Source: an uncultured Propionivibrio sp.
Lineage (GTDB): Bacteria; Pseudomonadota; Gammaproteobacteria; Burkholderiales; Rhodocyclaceae
Length of the DNA: 64,000 nucleotides
Direction of reading: 5' to 3'
Assembly: GCF_963666255.1 (NCBI RefSeq)
Contig: NZ_OY762656.1
Coordinates: 558,001 to 622,000 of the forward strand
How positions within the stretch are numbered: the stretch's first letter is position 1; each line of letters opens with the position of its first letter. The position numbers and the translations under genes were made by a program. Below are positions 1 to 10,651 of this stretch, one piece after another. Under the pieces are notes generated by a model. The model ran no database searches. It was not told the origin of the DNA and saw nothing but the letters and a program-made list of their open reading frames with translations.

Positions 1-3000
1 ATCCGGTCGGTACTCAGCCCGTTCTGGATTTGTTCTGTCGTCAGCGCCGCGACTTGTGCCGTCCTGAGCGCCACCACATCGACCGTCCCAAGCGAGCTGA
101 CCTGTTCGGTCGTCAGCGCCCGGACTTGCGCCGTCGTCAGCGCAGCGATCTGCGCAGTGCCGAAGGCCGCCAGTTGGTCGGTGCTCAAGCCGTCGCGAAC
201 CTGCATCGTCGTCAGCGCGGCGACTTGCGTTGTCTTGAGCGCCGCGACATCCAGCGTCTCGATCGCGGCCACCTGATCGGTCGTCAGCGCCTGAAGCTGG
301 GTATTGGTCAGCGCCTGGATCTGATGCGTCCCCAGGGCAACAATCTGGTCCGAGCTCAGTCCACCGCTGATCTGTTGCGTCGTCAACGCTGCCACTTGCC
401 CTGTCTTGAGGGCCGCCAGATCAACCGTCTCGATCGCGATCGTCTGAGCTGTCGTCAGCGCCTGAATCTGGGCGGAGGAGAACGTCTGGATCTGCTGCGT
501 GCCGAGCGCAACCAGCTGGTCCGTGCGCAGCCCGTTCCGGACCTGCTGCGTCGTCAGCGCCGCCACCTGCGCCGTGCCAAGCGCAACAATCTGGTCGGTA
601 CTCAGGCCGAGGTTGATCTGCGCCGTCGTCAGGGAGGCAATTTGCGTCGTCCTGAGCGCGGCGACATCGGTCGTTTCGATGGCAGCGACCTCGTCCGTCG
701 TCAACGCCATGATCTGCGCCGTGGTCAAGGCCGCCATCTGGGCCATCCCGAGGGCTACGATCTGGTCGGTCGTCAGGCCGGCCTGAACCTGCTGCGTCGT
801 CAGGGCGGCCAGCTGCGCCGTCTTCAGCGCCGCGATGTCCGTTGTCTCGATCGCGGCAACCTGCGCAGAGGTCAGCGCTCTCAGTTGGGCGAAGGTTAGC
901 GCCTGAATCTGGCTGGTCCCCAGAGCAACGATCTGGTCAGTGCCGAGTCCGGTCTGGACTTGCGCAGTGGTCAGCGCCGCGAGCTGCGCCGTCTTCAGTG
1001 CCGCGATATCGGTTGTTTCGATCGCCGCCACCTGGGCCGAGCCCAGGACCGCGATCTGCGCGGTGGTCAAGGCCCGGATCTGATCAGCACTGAGCGCAAG
1101 CACCTGCGCCGTCGACAACCCGTTCCGGACCTGCTGCGTCGTCAGCGCCGCCACCTGCGCCGTGCCAAACGCGACGACCTGGTCGGTACTCAGGCCACGG
1201 TTGATCTGCGCCGTCGTCAGGGAAGCGACTTGCGTCGTCCTGAGCGCGGCAACATCGGTCGTTTCGATGGCTGCGATCTCGTCCGTCGTCAACGCCATGA
1301 TCTGCGCCGTGGTCAGGGCGGCCATCTGGGCGGTCCCGAGAGCGACGATCTGGTCCGTCGTCAGGCCGCTCTGAACCTGCTGTGTCGTCAGGGCGGCGAG
1401 CTGCGCCGTCTTCAGCGCCGCAATATCCGTGGTCTCGATCGCAGCGAGCTGCGCGGAGGTCAATGCTCGCAGTTGGGCGGAGTTCAGCGCCTGAATCTGG
1501 CTGGTCCCCAGAGCGACGATCTGGTCGGTACCAAGTCCGGTCTGGACCTGCGCAGTGGTCAGCGCGGCGACTTGCGCCGTCTTCAGCACCGCGATATCGG
1601 TCGTTTCCATCGCCGCAATTTGAGCCGAACTCAGCGCCTGTAGCTGGGCGCTCGTCAGCGCCTGAATCTGGCCGGTCTCCAAGGCAACCAACTGGTCCGT
1701 TGTCAGGCCGTTGCGCACTTGCTGCGTGCTGAGCGCCACGAGTTGCGCGGTCTTGAGCGCGGTGATGTCCAGCGTTTCGACCGCAGCAAGCTGACGGGTC
1801 GTCAGGGCCGCCATCTGGGCGGTGGTAAGCGACCGGATCTGATCGCTGCTCATCGCAACGATTGCGTCGGTACTGAGTCCGCTCTGGATCTGTTGCGTCG
1901 TCAGCGCTGCCACCTGAACGGAGCTGAGCGCGCCCACCTGATCGGTCGTCAGGCCACTTCTGATCTGGGTCGTCGTCAGCGCGATCAGCTGCGCAGTCTT
2001 CAGCGCCGCGATATCGTCCGTTTCGATCGCCGCCACCTGTACGGTCGTCAGCGCCCTGATCTGAGCCGAGGTCAACGCCCGTATCTGGTCCGATCCCAAA
2101 ACGACGATCTGGCTGCTGCTCAATCCGCCTTGAACCTGCTGCGTCGTCAACGCGGCGACCTGCGCCGTCTTCAGCGCCGCAATGTCGTCCGTCTCGATTG
2201 CCGCCACCTGGGCCGTGCCCAGAACAGCAATCTGCGCGGTGGTCAAGGCTCTGATCTGATCGGTACCAAGCGCGACCACTTGCGCCGTCTTCAGGCCACT
2301 CTGGACCTGTTGTGTCGTCAGTGCTGCGATTTGCGCCGTCGCCAACGCAGCGATCTGATCCGAGCCGAAGCCCTGGCTGATCTGGGTCGTCGTCAGCGCG
2401 ATCAGTTGTTCCGTCTTCAGCGCCGCGACGTCGTCCGTCTCGATCGCAGCCACTTGCGCCGTCGTCAGCGCCTTAAGCTGCGCGCTGGTCAGCGCACGGA
2501 CCTGGTCCGTGCCGAGCGCGACCACTTGCGCCGTCGTCAGCCCGCTCTGGACTTGCTGCGTCGTCAGCGCCGCCACCTGCATCGTGCCCAAAAGCGCGAT
2601 CTGCTCGGTGCTCAACCCCAGGTTGATCTGCGCCGTCGTGAGCGCGGCAATTTGCGTTGTCTTGAGCGCCCCGATGTCATCCGTCTCGATAGCGGCAATC
2701 TGGGCTGTCGTCAGGGCCTGAATCTGGGCCGTCGTCAACGCCGCGATCTGCGCAGAAGTGAGCGCAGCCACCTGGTCGGTACCCAGGCCGTTGCGAATTT
2801 GACTGGTCGTCAAAGCAACTACTTGTGTCGTCTTGAGAACAGCAAGGTCAGCCGTTTCGATCGCGGCAACCTGCGCCGTCGTCAATGCCTGCACCTGCAC
2901 CGAATTGAGCACACGAATCTGATCCGAACTCAGCACCTGCACTTGCGTCGAGCTCAGGCTGCTGCTGACTTGCGCCGTCGTCAGCGCCGCAACTTGCACC

Positions 3001-6000
3001 GTTTTGAGCGCGGCAAGGTCGCCGGTTTCGATCGCCGCCACCTGCGCCGTCGTCAGTGCTTTAACCTGGGCCGTGGTCAGTGCCTGAATCTGATCGGATT
3101 CGAGCGCGACCATCTGACCGGTGCTCAGGCCATTCTGGACTTGCCGCGTCGTGAGCGCGGCAACCTGCCCGGTCCCGAGCGCCGCGACCTGATCGGTACT
3201 CAGGCCGCTGGCGATTTGCGTCGTCGTCAGCGCCTGGATCTGGGCCGTCTTGAGCGCCGCCACATCGGCGGTTTCGATCGCAGCGACCTGCGCCGTCGTC
3301 AGCGCCTGAATCTGGGCCGTGGTCAGCGCCCGGATCTGGTCGGAATCGAGCGCCACGACCTGGGCGGTGCTGAGGCCGCCCTGAACCTGTTGCGTCGTCA
3401 GCGCGGCAACTTGCATCGTCTTGAGCGCCGCCACATCGGCCGTTTCGATGGCGGCAACCTGTGCCGTACTCAGCGCTTGGACCTGAATCGTGGTCAGTGC
3501 CTGAATCTGATCGGATTCGAGCGCGACCATCTGACCGGTGCTCAGGCCATTCTGGACTTGCCGCGTCGTGAGCGCGGCAACCTGCACGGTTCCGAGCGCC
3601 GCGACCTGATCGGTACTCAGGCCGCTGGCGATTTGCGTCGTCGTCAGCGCCTGGATCTGGGCCGTCTTGAGCGCCGCCACATCGGCGGTTTCGATCGCAG
3701 CGACCTGCGCCGTCGTCAGCGCCTGAATCTGGGCCGTGGTCAGTGCCCGTATCTGGTCGGAATCGAGCGCCACGACCTGGGCGGTGCTGAGGCCGCCCTG
3801 AACCTGTTGCGTCGTCAGCGCGGCAACTTGCACCGTCTTGAGCGCCGCCACATCGGCCGTTTCGATCGCCGCCACCTGCGCCGTACTCAGCGCTTTGATC
3901 TGCGCCGTCGTCAGTGCCTGAATCTGATCGCTGCCGAGGGCCACTACCTGATCGGTCCTCAGACCGGCCTGAATCTGCTGCGTCGTCAACGCCGACACTT
4001 GCCGGGTATCGAGCGCCGCAACCTGATCGGTACTCAGACCGTTCAGTATCTGAGTCGTCGTCAATGCAAGAATCTGCGATGTCCTGAGCGCGGCAATATC
4101 CGCCGTCTCGATCGCGGCAACCTGCGCCGTGGTCAGCGCCTTGATCTGGGTGCTGGTCAGCGCTCGAACCTGATCGGAACTCAGGGCGAGCACCTGATCG
4201 GTCCTCAGGCCGCTCTGGATCTGCTGCGTCGTCAGTGCTGCCACCAGGGCCGTGCCGAGCGCAGCGACCTGGTCGGTACTCAACCCGCTACGGATCTGCG
4301 CCGTCGTCAGGGCGACGACTTGCGATGTCTTGAGCGCAATGATGTCTTCCGTCAGGATCGCCGCCAGCTGCTCCGTCGTCAGCGCCTGAACCTGGGCTGT
4401 CGTGAGTGCCTGTATCTGACTGGAATTCAGCGAAACAACCTGGGCAGAGCTCAATCCGCTCTGAATCTGGCGTGTCGTCAACGCGGAGACCTGGGTGGTC
4501 TTGAGCGCGCCAAGGTCCCCGGTTTCGATGGCACTCACCTGGATTGTGCTCAACGCGCTGATTTGCGCGGTGGTCAGCGCCCGAATCTGATCGGAACTCA
4601 GCGCAACGATGTCGTCGGTCGTCAGCGCCTGGGTCTGCGCCGTACTGAAGGCCTGGATCTGCCAGGTGCCAAGCGCCGCGACCTGGTCGGTGACCACGCC
4701 GTTCCGGATCTGGTCTGTTGTCAGCGCGGCAATCTGCGCAGTCGTCAACGCAACGATGTCGGTCGTTTCGATGGCGCCGACCTGATCAGTACTCAATGCA
4801 ACGATCTGGGCGGTACTGAGCGACTGAATCTGGCGGGTATTGAGCGCCTCCAGTTGCGCGGTACTCAGACCGCTCCGCACTTGCAGGGTCGTGAGCGCGG
4901 CAATCTGGCTCGTCTTCAACGCGGCAATGTCCGCCGTCTCGATGACGCTGACCTGCGCCGTGGTCAACGCCTGGACATTGGCCGTACTGAATGCCAGAAG
5001 CTGGTCACTGCCAAGCGCGACAACCTGATCGGTCGTGAGGCCACTCCTCACCTGCTGGGTCGTCAACGCGGCGACCTGCATCGTTTTCAAGGAAGCGACG
5101 TCGCCCGTCTCGATGGCCGAGACCTGTGCCGTGGTCAGCGCCCGCACCTGCGCCGTCGTCAGCGCCTGAATCTGGTCGGAGCTCAGCGCCTGGATCTGAT
5201 CAGTGCTCAAGGCGACGATCTGCGTGGTCTTCAGCGCCAGGATCTGGTTCGTTCCGAGCGATTGCAGTTGCTCTGTGGACAGCCCGCTACGAATTTGCTG
5301 CGAAGTCAGCGCCGCAATCTGGGACGTCTTGAGCGCGGCGAGGTCGGCCGTCTCGATCGCAGCAATCTCGGCCGTGGTCAGCGCCGCGACCTGGAGCGAA
5401 CTCAGCGCCAACAACTGGGCCGAACTCAGCGCCACAACCTGGTCGGTACGAAGCCCCTGCAGAACCTGGGCGGTTGAGAGCGCCGCCATCTGCCCGGTAC
5501 CGAAGGCGGCGACCTGATCGGTGGACAGGCCGCTATTGATCTGGCTGGTTGTCAGCGCGGCGATCTGCGCCGTCTTGAGCGCAGCAACATCCGCCGTTTC
5601 GATGGCGGCGACCTGGCTGCTGGTCATGGCCTGAATCTGGAGCGTGGTCAGTGAGCGGATCTGATCGGTCGCCAGCGCCGCCACCTGATCCGTACGCAGA
5701 CCACTGCTGACTTGGGCCGTCGTCATGGCCGCCAGTTGTCCGGTTTTGAGTGCTGCTACTTCGGTCGTCCCAAGTGCCGCGATCTGGGCGGTCGTCAACG
5801 CCTGAATCTGGGCGGTGGTAATCGCCCGCAACTGAGTACTGTCGAGCGCGGCCACCTGCTGCGTTGCCAACCCACTCCCGATCTGGGCACTCGTCATCGC
5901 TGCAATCTGGCTGGTGGTAAGCGCCGCCACCTGAGCGGTGCTCAGCCCTCCGCTTATCTGGAAGGTGCTCAACGACGCCACTTGCCCGGTCTTGAGCGCG

Positions 6001-6899
6001 ACGAGATCCGTTGTTTCGATGGCCGCCACCTGGTCCGTCGTGAACACGCGCAACTGATCGGTCGTCAGCGCCTGGATCTGCCCGGTGACGAGCGCGGCGA
6101 TCTGCGCGGTGCTCAGCCCGGCAGCGATCTGGCCGGTTGTAAGTGCGGCAATCTGGCTCGTCTTGAGTGAGGAAATGTCTGACGTCTCGATCGCCACGAT
6201 CTGAGCGGTGCCAAATGCCTGAATCTGGTCGGTGGACAAGGTCCGCAGCTGTCCTGAGTCGAGCGCTGCAACCTGATCCGTGGTCAGTCCGTTCCTGATC
6301 TGATTCGCCGTCAGCGCCGCCATCTGCTGGGTCGTCAGCACCGCCACCTGCGTCGTGCCGAGGCCGTTTCCTATCTGCGAGCTGGTCAGCGCAGCGATCT
6401 GGGCCGTCTTGAACGCGACGATGTCAGCAGTCTCCATGGCGGCCAGTTGCTGGGTCGCCAAGGCAAGGATCTGAGAGGTCGTCAGCGCCTGGATCTGGTG
6501 GGTCCTGAGCGCGACAATCTGGGCGGTGCTGAAGCCGTTGTTGAGCTGTTCCGACGTCAATGCGGCAATCTGACGCGTACCGAGCGCCACAACCTGATCG
6601 GTACCGAGGCCGTTCAGAATCTGCCCCGTGGTCAGCGCGGCAATCTGCTCGGTCGTCAGCGCGACGAGCTGCGAGGTCGTCAGCGCCGCGATCTGGTCGG
6701 AGCCCAACCCTTGGGACAACTGGCTGGCCGACAACGCTTGCAGGTCAACGATTTCGATCGCACGAATTTGATCGCTGGTCAGGACCGCCAGCTGATCCGT
6801 AGTGAGCGTCTGCATGTCGGCCGTCGACAAAGCGCGAATCTGCGCCGTCGTCAATGCGGCAATTTGCGCTGTCGTGCCAAAAGAGACGGTGGAAGTCAT
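1..6899 (-). CDS. Giant octapeptide-repeat protein (putative surface/secreted adhesin), 3' end beyond window
   Basis: Seen: from an ATG at 6899 the reverse strand stays in one frame to the window edge, giving at least 2,299 codons with no stop reached. I translated about the first 470 residues and sampled the rest. A marker motif (I-E-T-x-D) recurs only at spacings divisible by three, so the phase is kept throughout. The protein is a chain of octapeptides close to A-A-L-T-T-x-Q-I, interrupted by nine-residue variants containing N/G-G-L-S/G-T. Octapeptides group into repeats of 57 and 82 residues. The translated parts are rich in Ala, Leu, Thr and Gln, with few charged or aromatic residues. 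No Sec signal peptide is visible (N-terminus MTSTVSFGTTAQIAAL). Known: similar repeats occur in giant Rhodocyclales proteins annotated as heme utilization/adhesion or RTX-like proteins. Inference: a surface or type I-secreted structural protein whose export signal would be in the missing C-terminus. Function unproven. Confidence 0.85.
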   Translation of the reverse strand, partial: MTSTVSFGTTAQIAALTTAQIRALSTADMQTLTTDQLAVLTSDQIRAIEIVDLQALSASQLSQGLGSDQIAALTTSQLVALTTEQIAALTTGQILNGLGTDQVVALGTRQIAALTSEQLNNGFSTAQIVALRTHQIQALTTSQILALATQQLAAMETADIVAFKTAQIAALTSSQIGNGLGTTQVAVLTTQQMAALTANQIRNGLTTDQVAALDSGQLRTLSTDQIQAFGTAQIVAIETSDISSLKTSQIAALTTGQIAAGLSTAQIAALVTGQIQALTTDQLRVFTTDQVAAIETTDLVALKTGQVASLSTFQISGGLSTAQVAALTTSQIAAMTSAQIGSGLATQQVAALDSTQLRAITTAQIQALTTAQIAALGTTEVAALKTGQLAAMTTAQVSSGLRTDQVAALATDQIRSLTTLQIQAMTSSQVAAIETADVAALKTAQIAALTTSQINSGLSTDQVAAFGTGQMAALSTAQVLQGLRTDQVVALSSAQLLALSSLQVAALTTAEIAAIETADLAALKTSQIAALTSQQIRSGLSTEQLQSLGTNQILALKTTQIVALSTDQIQALSSDQIQALTTAQVRALTTAQVSAIETGDVASLKTMQVAALTTQQVRSGLTTDQVVALGSDQLLAFSTANVQALTTAQVSVIETADIAALKTSQIAALTTLQVRSGLSTAQLEALNTRQIQSLSTAQIVALSTDQVGAIETTDIVALTTAQIAALTTDQIRNGVVTDQVAALGTWQIQAFSTAQTQALTTDDIVALSSDQIRALTTAQISALSTIQVSAIETGDLGALKTTQVSALTTRQIQSGLSSAQVVSLNSSQIQALTTAQVQALTTEQLAAILTEDIIALKTSQVVALTTAQIRSGLSTDQVAALGTALVAALTTQQIQSGLRTDQVLALSSDQVRALTSTQIKALTTAQVAAIETADIAALRTSQILALTTTQILNGLSTDQVAALDTRQVSALTTQQIQAGLRTDQVVALGSDQIQALTTAQIKALSTAQVAAIETADVAALKTVQVAALTTQQVQGGLSTAQVVALDSDQIRALTTAQIQALTTAQVAAIETADVAALKTAQIQALTTTQIASGLSTDQVAALGTVQVAALTTRQVQNGLSTGQMVALESDQIQALTTIQVQALSTAQVAAIETADVAALKTMQVAALTTQQVQGGLSTAQVVALDSDQIRALTTAQIQALTTAQVAAIETADVAALKTAQIQALTTTQIASGLSTDQVAALGTGQVAALTTRQVQNGLSTGQMVALESDQIQALTTAQVKALTTAQVAAIETGDLAALKTVQVAALTTAQVSSSLSSTQVQVLSSDQIRVLNSVQVQALTTAQVAAIETADLAVLKTTQVVALTTSQIRNGLGTDQVAALTSAQIAALTTAQIQALTTAQIAAIETDDIGALKTTQIAALTTAQINLGLSTEQIALLGTMQVAALTTQQVQSGLTTAQVVALGTDQVRALTSAQLKALTTAQVAAIETDDVAALKTEQLIALTTTQISQGFGSDQIAALATAQIAALTTQQVQSGLKTAQVVALGTDQIRALTTAQIAVLGTAQVAAIETDDIAALKTAQVAALTTQQVQGGLSSSQIVVLGSDQIRALTSAQIRALTTVQVAAIETDDIAALKTAQLIALTTTQIRSGLTTDQVGALSSVQVAALTTQQIQSGLSTDAIVAMSSDQIRSLTTAQMAALTTRQLAAVETLDITALKTAQLVALSTQQVRNGLTTDQLVALETGQIQALTSAQLQALSSAQIAAMETTDIAVLKTAQVAALTTAQVQTGLGTDQIVALGTSQIQALNSAQLRALTSAQLAAIETTDIAALKTAQLAALTTQQVQSGLTTDQIVALGTAQMAALTTAQIMALTTDEIAAIETTDVAALRTTQVASLTTAQINRGLSTDQVVAFGTAQVAALTTQQVRNGLSTAQVLALSADQIRALTTAQIAVLGSAQVAAIETTDIAALKTAQLAALTTAQVQTGLGTDQIVALGTSQIQALTFAQLRALTSAQVAAIETTDIAALKTAQLAALTTQQVQAGLTTDQIVALGMAQMAALTTAQIMALTTDEVAAIETTDVAALRTTQIASLTTAQINLGLSTDQIVALGTAQVAALTTQQVRNGLRTDQLVALGTQQIQTFSSAQIQALTTAQTIAIETVDLAALKTGQVAALTTQQISGGLSSDQIVALGTHQIQALTNTQLQALTTDQVAAIETLDVAALKTTQVAALTTMQVRDGLSTDQLAAFGTAQIAALTTAQVRALTTEQVSSLGTVDVVALRTAQVAALTTEQIQNGLSTDR

Positions 6900-7633
6900 G
6901 ATTTCCCCGGTTGTCCACCGTTGATTATAGATAGGCTGACGGACGTCCGCCCTGCGACAGCATTACTTTGGTCGCAATTCGACACGGACATGAAACACTT
7001 ATCGGAAGCTTTCGATAGAACTGAACCGCAACCTTCAAGACGCAAAATGGACGGCGCAACACCGCCGCCGCGAGCCAAAGACACGCCACCCGCGGACAAT
7101 ACCCGACTCGAACTGACGGACGCTTTCAACATTCAATGCTCGCAAGACCCGGTGCTACGGCGAAATTCTTCTCAACGAATTTGCCGGTTCCCTTTTTGCC
7201 GGCATGACGCAATGCGTACACTTTCATATTGCCCTGCTTTGACCCGACGGCAATGCGAAAGTGTGCCCACTTATTCATGTAATTCCCATGTTTAAACGTT
7301 CAGCCAAAGCATCTCCAATGAAAAACAATTGCCATCAGACGCAACAAAACAATGACGTTGAGAACCTCATCGCACACGGCAAACCGAAGCGCTTTGCCGT
7401 GATGAATACCGAAACACCTCCGCATCGGCAAAATTTACCGGTAGCCGGAGGCTGAAATTGCCGGTGACACGAAGTCTTCGGGAAAGCCTATTTGCCGAAA
7501 GCTCGTCTCGGTTGCATTAGTCACATCCAACTGACTTTCCATCAGCGGGAAAGTCGATCTTCACCGGAACTAACGCATTAAACGTGCCACCATGCGGCAC
7601 CCGCTACCGGAAGGAGAAACGCGCAGGGGACGG
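6900..7633. other. Non-coding region rich in TTGCCG/CGGCAA motifs and hairpins
   Basis: 734 bp without a convincing gene between the giant repeat gene and the DedA-family gene; both are on the minus strand. The composition is more AT-rich than the surroundings. TTGCCG or its complement occurs at 7181, 7196, 7377, 7393, 7426, 7458 and 7491. Two of these form a perfect 9-bp stem (7375-7383 with 7393-7401). A second possible stem pairs 7417-7422 with 7446-7451. Short open frames here lack ribosome binding sites and family-like sequence. It may hold the 5' leader and regulatory sites of the giant gene, but this is inference. Confidence 0.5.
6924..6929 (-). promoter_or_regulatory. Candidate -10 box of the giant repeat gene
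   Basis: On the minus strand TATAAT lies 24 bases before the ATG at 6899. It would give a short 5' leader containing a GGGGA ribosome-binding-like sequence just before the ATG. No good -35 box is visible at the usual distance, so an activator or another promoter farther upstream is possible. Confidence 0.35.
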
Positions 7634-8215
7634 CTACGAACCGCCTCCCCCCCGGCCAGTCGGTGTCTTTTTTGTCAGAATCTTGCGCCCCAGCACAAAG
7701 CCGACACCGACGAGGACAATCGCCACCATCACCCCCTCCTCGATTTCCTTGATATCGCCCAACAAGGCCTCGAAGGCGACGCCAAACAAATGACCGATGC
7801 TGACAACGATCAGCGTCCACACGCTCACGCTGAGCAGATTGACGACAGAGAACCGCAGCAACGGCACGCGACTCGTTCCCAGGATGAAAGGTCCTGCAAT
7901 CCGGAGTCCGTACAAGAAGCGGAAAGCGACAATGCAAAGAACGTCATACCGCTCAAGCAGGCCAAGAATGCGCGACTGGTGTTGCAGCAAGCGAGGAAAT
8001 CGCCCGATCAGCCGATTGCCGTAGCGGCGACCGGACACGAAGGCGAGTTGATCTCCCAGTGCAGCGCCGGCGATCGCAACGGCAATGACCGCCGGCCACG
8101 CAAGGAGCCCACGCTGCGCGGCGAAGCCGGCAGCGATCAGGATGATCTCCCCTTCGAACAGGGTGCCGCAAAATATCGCCAGGTAGCCATAAGAGGCCAC
8201 GAACGTCGTAATCAT
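7634..8215 (-). CDS. DedA/VTT-family inner-membrane protein
   Basis: About 193 residues from the ATG at 8215, which is preferred over an upstream GTG at 8278 because the hydrophobic N-terminus ([15 protein letters not shown]) begins there. The protein shows the DedA/SNARE-associated pattern. There is an early hydrophobic helix with an acidic residue ([10 protein letters not shown]), a G-x-x-x-G-D segment, a conserved arginine-rich re-entrant region ([17 protein letters not shown]) and C-terminal membrane helices, ending in a Gly-rich tail. Known: DedA proteins are proton-motive-force-linked membrane proteins, and some act as undecaprenyl-phosphate or phospholipid transporters. The substrate here cannot be read from sequence. 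It is divergent from groES and shares a 342-bp intergenic region with it. Confidence 0.85.
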   Translation of the reverse strand: MITTFVASYGYLAIFCGTLFEGEIILIAAGFAAQRGLLAWPAVIAVAIAGAALGDQLAFVSGRRYGNRLIGRFPRLLQHQSRILGLLERYDVLCIVAFRFLYGLRIAGPFILGTSRVPLLRFSVVNLLSVSVWTLIVVSIGHLFGVAFEALLGDIKEIEEGVMVAIVLVGVGFVLGRKILTKKTPTGRGGGGS

Positions 8216-8416
8216 GATGACAGCCCTTGGCAACGAGGAATAATCGGCGCGCCGCATCCCGGGAACATTTCGAAGCACCAGCGAACCCGCCTAGCGCCGG
8301 CAGCGCCGCACGACATTCTACGTCGTCGACGCACTGCGTCTGCCCGAAGACACTCAAAGCGCCTTTCGCGGAGAGCCGGCCTGCCACGCAGCAACAAAAA
8401 AATCGGCGCCCCCGAC

Positions 8417-8445
8417 TTGAAAAACGATGACCTCGCCCCTATTAT
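8417..8445 (+). promoter_or_regulatory. Sigma70-type promoter of groES-groEL
   Basis: TTGAAA (8417-8422) and TATTAT (8440-8445) are separated by exactly 17 bases. Transcription would start about 8451-8453, inside the CIRCE element, and read into groES at 8558. The position over the operator fits HrcA repression of a vegetative promoter. The rest of the 8216-8557 interval shows no gene. Confidence 0.8.
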
Positions 8446-8471
8446 TAGCACTCGTTCGCTTCGAGTGCTAA
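8445..8471 (+). promoter_or_regulatory. CIRCE operator (HrcA binding site)
   Basis: Perfect match to the CIRCE consensus: TTAGCACTC (8445-8453), a nine-base spacer, and GAGTGCTAA (8463-8471). Known: CIRCE is bound by the heat-shock repressor HrcA and regulates groE and dnaK operons. It overlaps the predicted transcription start of groES-groEL, so repression by HrcA with relief on heat shock is expected. Confidence 0.97.
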
Positions 8472-8557
8472 TAACAAAGCTACCGAAGCGCAGTATTACC
8501 GCGGCGAAAGCCGGTCAAGTACGTCGTTACTATTGCTTAAAAACAGGAGAAATCAGC

Positions 8558-8848
8558 ATGAAAATCCGTCCTTTGCATGATCGCGTGATCGTCAAGCGCC
8601 TCGAGGAAGAGCGCAAAACCGCATCCGGCATCGTGATCCCCGACAACGCCGCCGAAAAACCCGACCAAGGGCAGGTGCTGGCAGTCGGTCCGGGCAAGCG
8701 TGACGAAAACGGCAAGGCTGTCGGCATGGACGTCAAGGTTGGCGACCGCGTGCTCTTCGGCAAGTACGCCGGCCAGACCGTCAAGGTCGATGGCGAGGAA
8801 CTGCTCGTCATGCGCGAAGAAGACATCATGGGCGTCGTCGAGGCCTGA
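8558..8848 (+). CDS. groES: Co-chaperonin GroES (Hsp10)
   Basis: 96 residues beginning [14 protein letters not shown], preceded by AGGAG at 8545-8549. The frame is open far upstream, but the homologous protein starts only here. The family pattern is complete: the PLHDRV start, a mobile loop ([12 protein letters not shown], about residues 17-28) that contacts GroEL, a [11 protein letters not shown] segment and a closing [15 protein letters not shown]. GroES caps the GroEL ring in the cytoplasm and drives substrate encapsulation. It is cotranscribed with groEL, 58 bases downstream, under the CIRCE-controlled promoter. Confidence 0.98.
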   Translation: MKIRPLHDRVIVKRLEEERKTASGIVIPDNAAEKPDQGQVLAVGPGKRDENGKAVGMDVKVGDRVLFGKYAGQTVKVDGEELLVMREEDIMGVVEA

Positions 8849-8885
8849 TCGCCTCACCCACAACGCTTACAGATCCACCCATTAA

Positions 8886-10559
<1,674 letters not shown>

Positions 10560-10589
10560 TCACGTCCGACAGCATCGCCTGAAACACGC

Positions 10590-10627
10590 AAAGCCCCGGA
10601 ACGGCTCGCCCGTTCCGGGGCTTTGTT
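10590..10627 (+). terminator. Intrinsic terminator of groES-groEL
   Basis: A perfect 15-bp stem (10590-10604 with 10610-10624) rich in GC with a five-base loop begins with AAA and ends in CTTTGTT. It lies 31 bases after the groEL stop. The symmetrical A/T ends could also let it stop transcription of the opposing gene at 10652-11029. Confidence 0.85.
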
Positions 10628-10651
10628 CGTCAACGAAATCCAAACGCGCCG

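Noticed and set aside
1719-5477. 1,252-codon plus-strand open frame as a real gene
   Set aside because: It is exactly antisense, codon on codon, to the minus-strand repeat protein; its translation is low-complexity with no ribosome binding site and no family character.
6896-7132. 78-codon minus-strand frame overlapping the start of the giant gene by ATGA
   Set aside because: The overlap looks like coupling, but there is no ribosome binding site before its ATG and the sequence resembles no protein; most likely chance.
7371-7465. c-di-GMP-I (GEMM) riboswitch on the plus strand
   Set aside because: GGCAAACC and GGTAGCCGG resemble the GEMM consensus, but the required GGACGCAAAGCC centre is absent and GGCAAA pairs in a simple hairpin; also the downstream gene is on the opposite strand.
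7592-8557. N-terminal extension of groES
   Set aside because: The frame is open but antisense to the DedA-family gene and crosses the groE promoter and CIRCE; GroES itself begins at 8558 with a good ribosome binding site.
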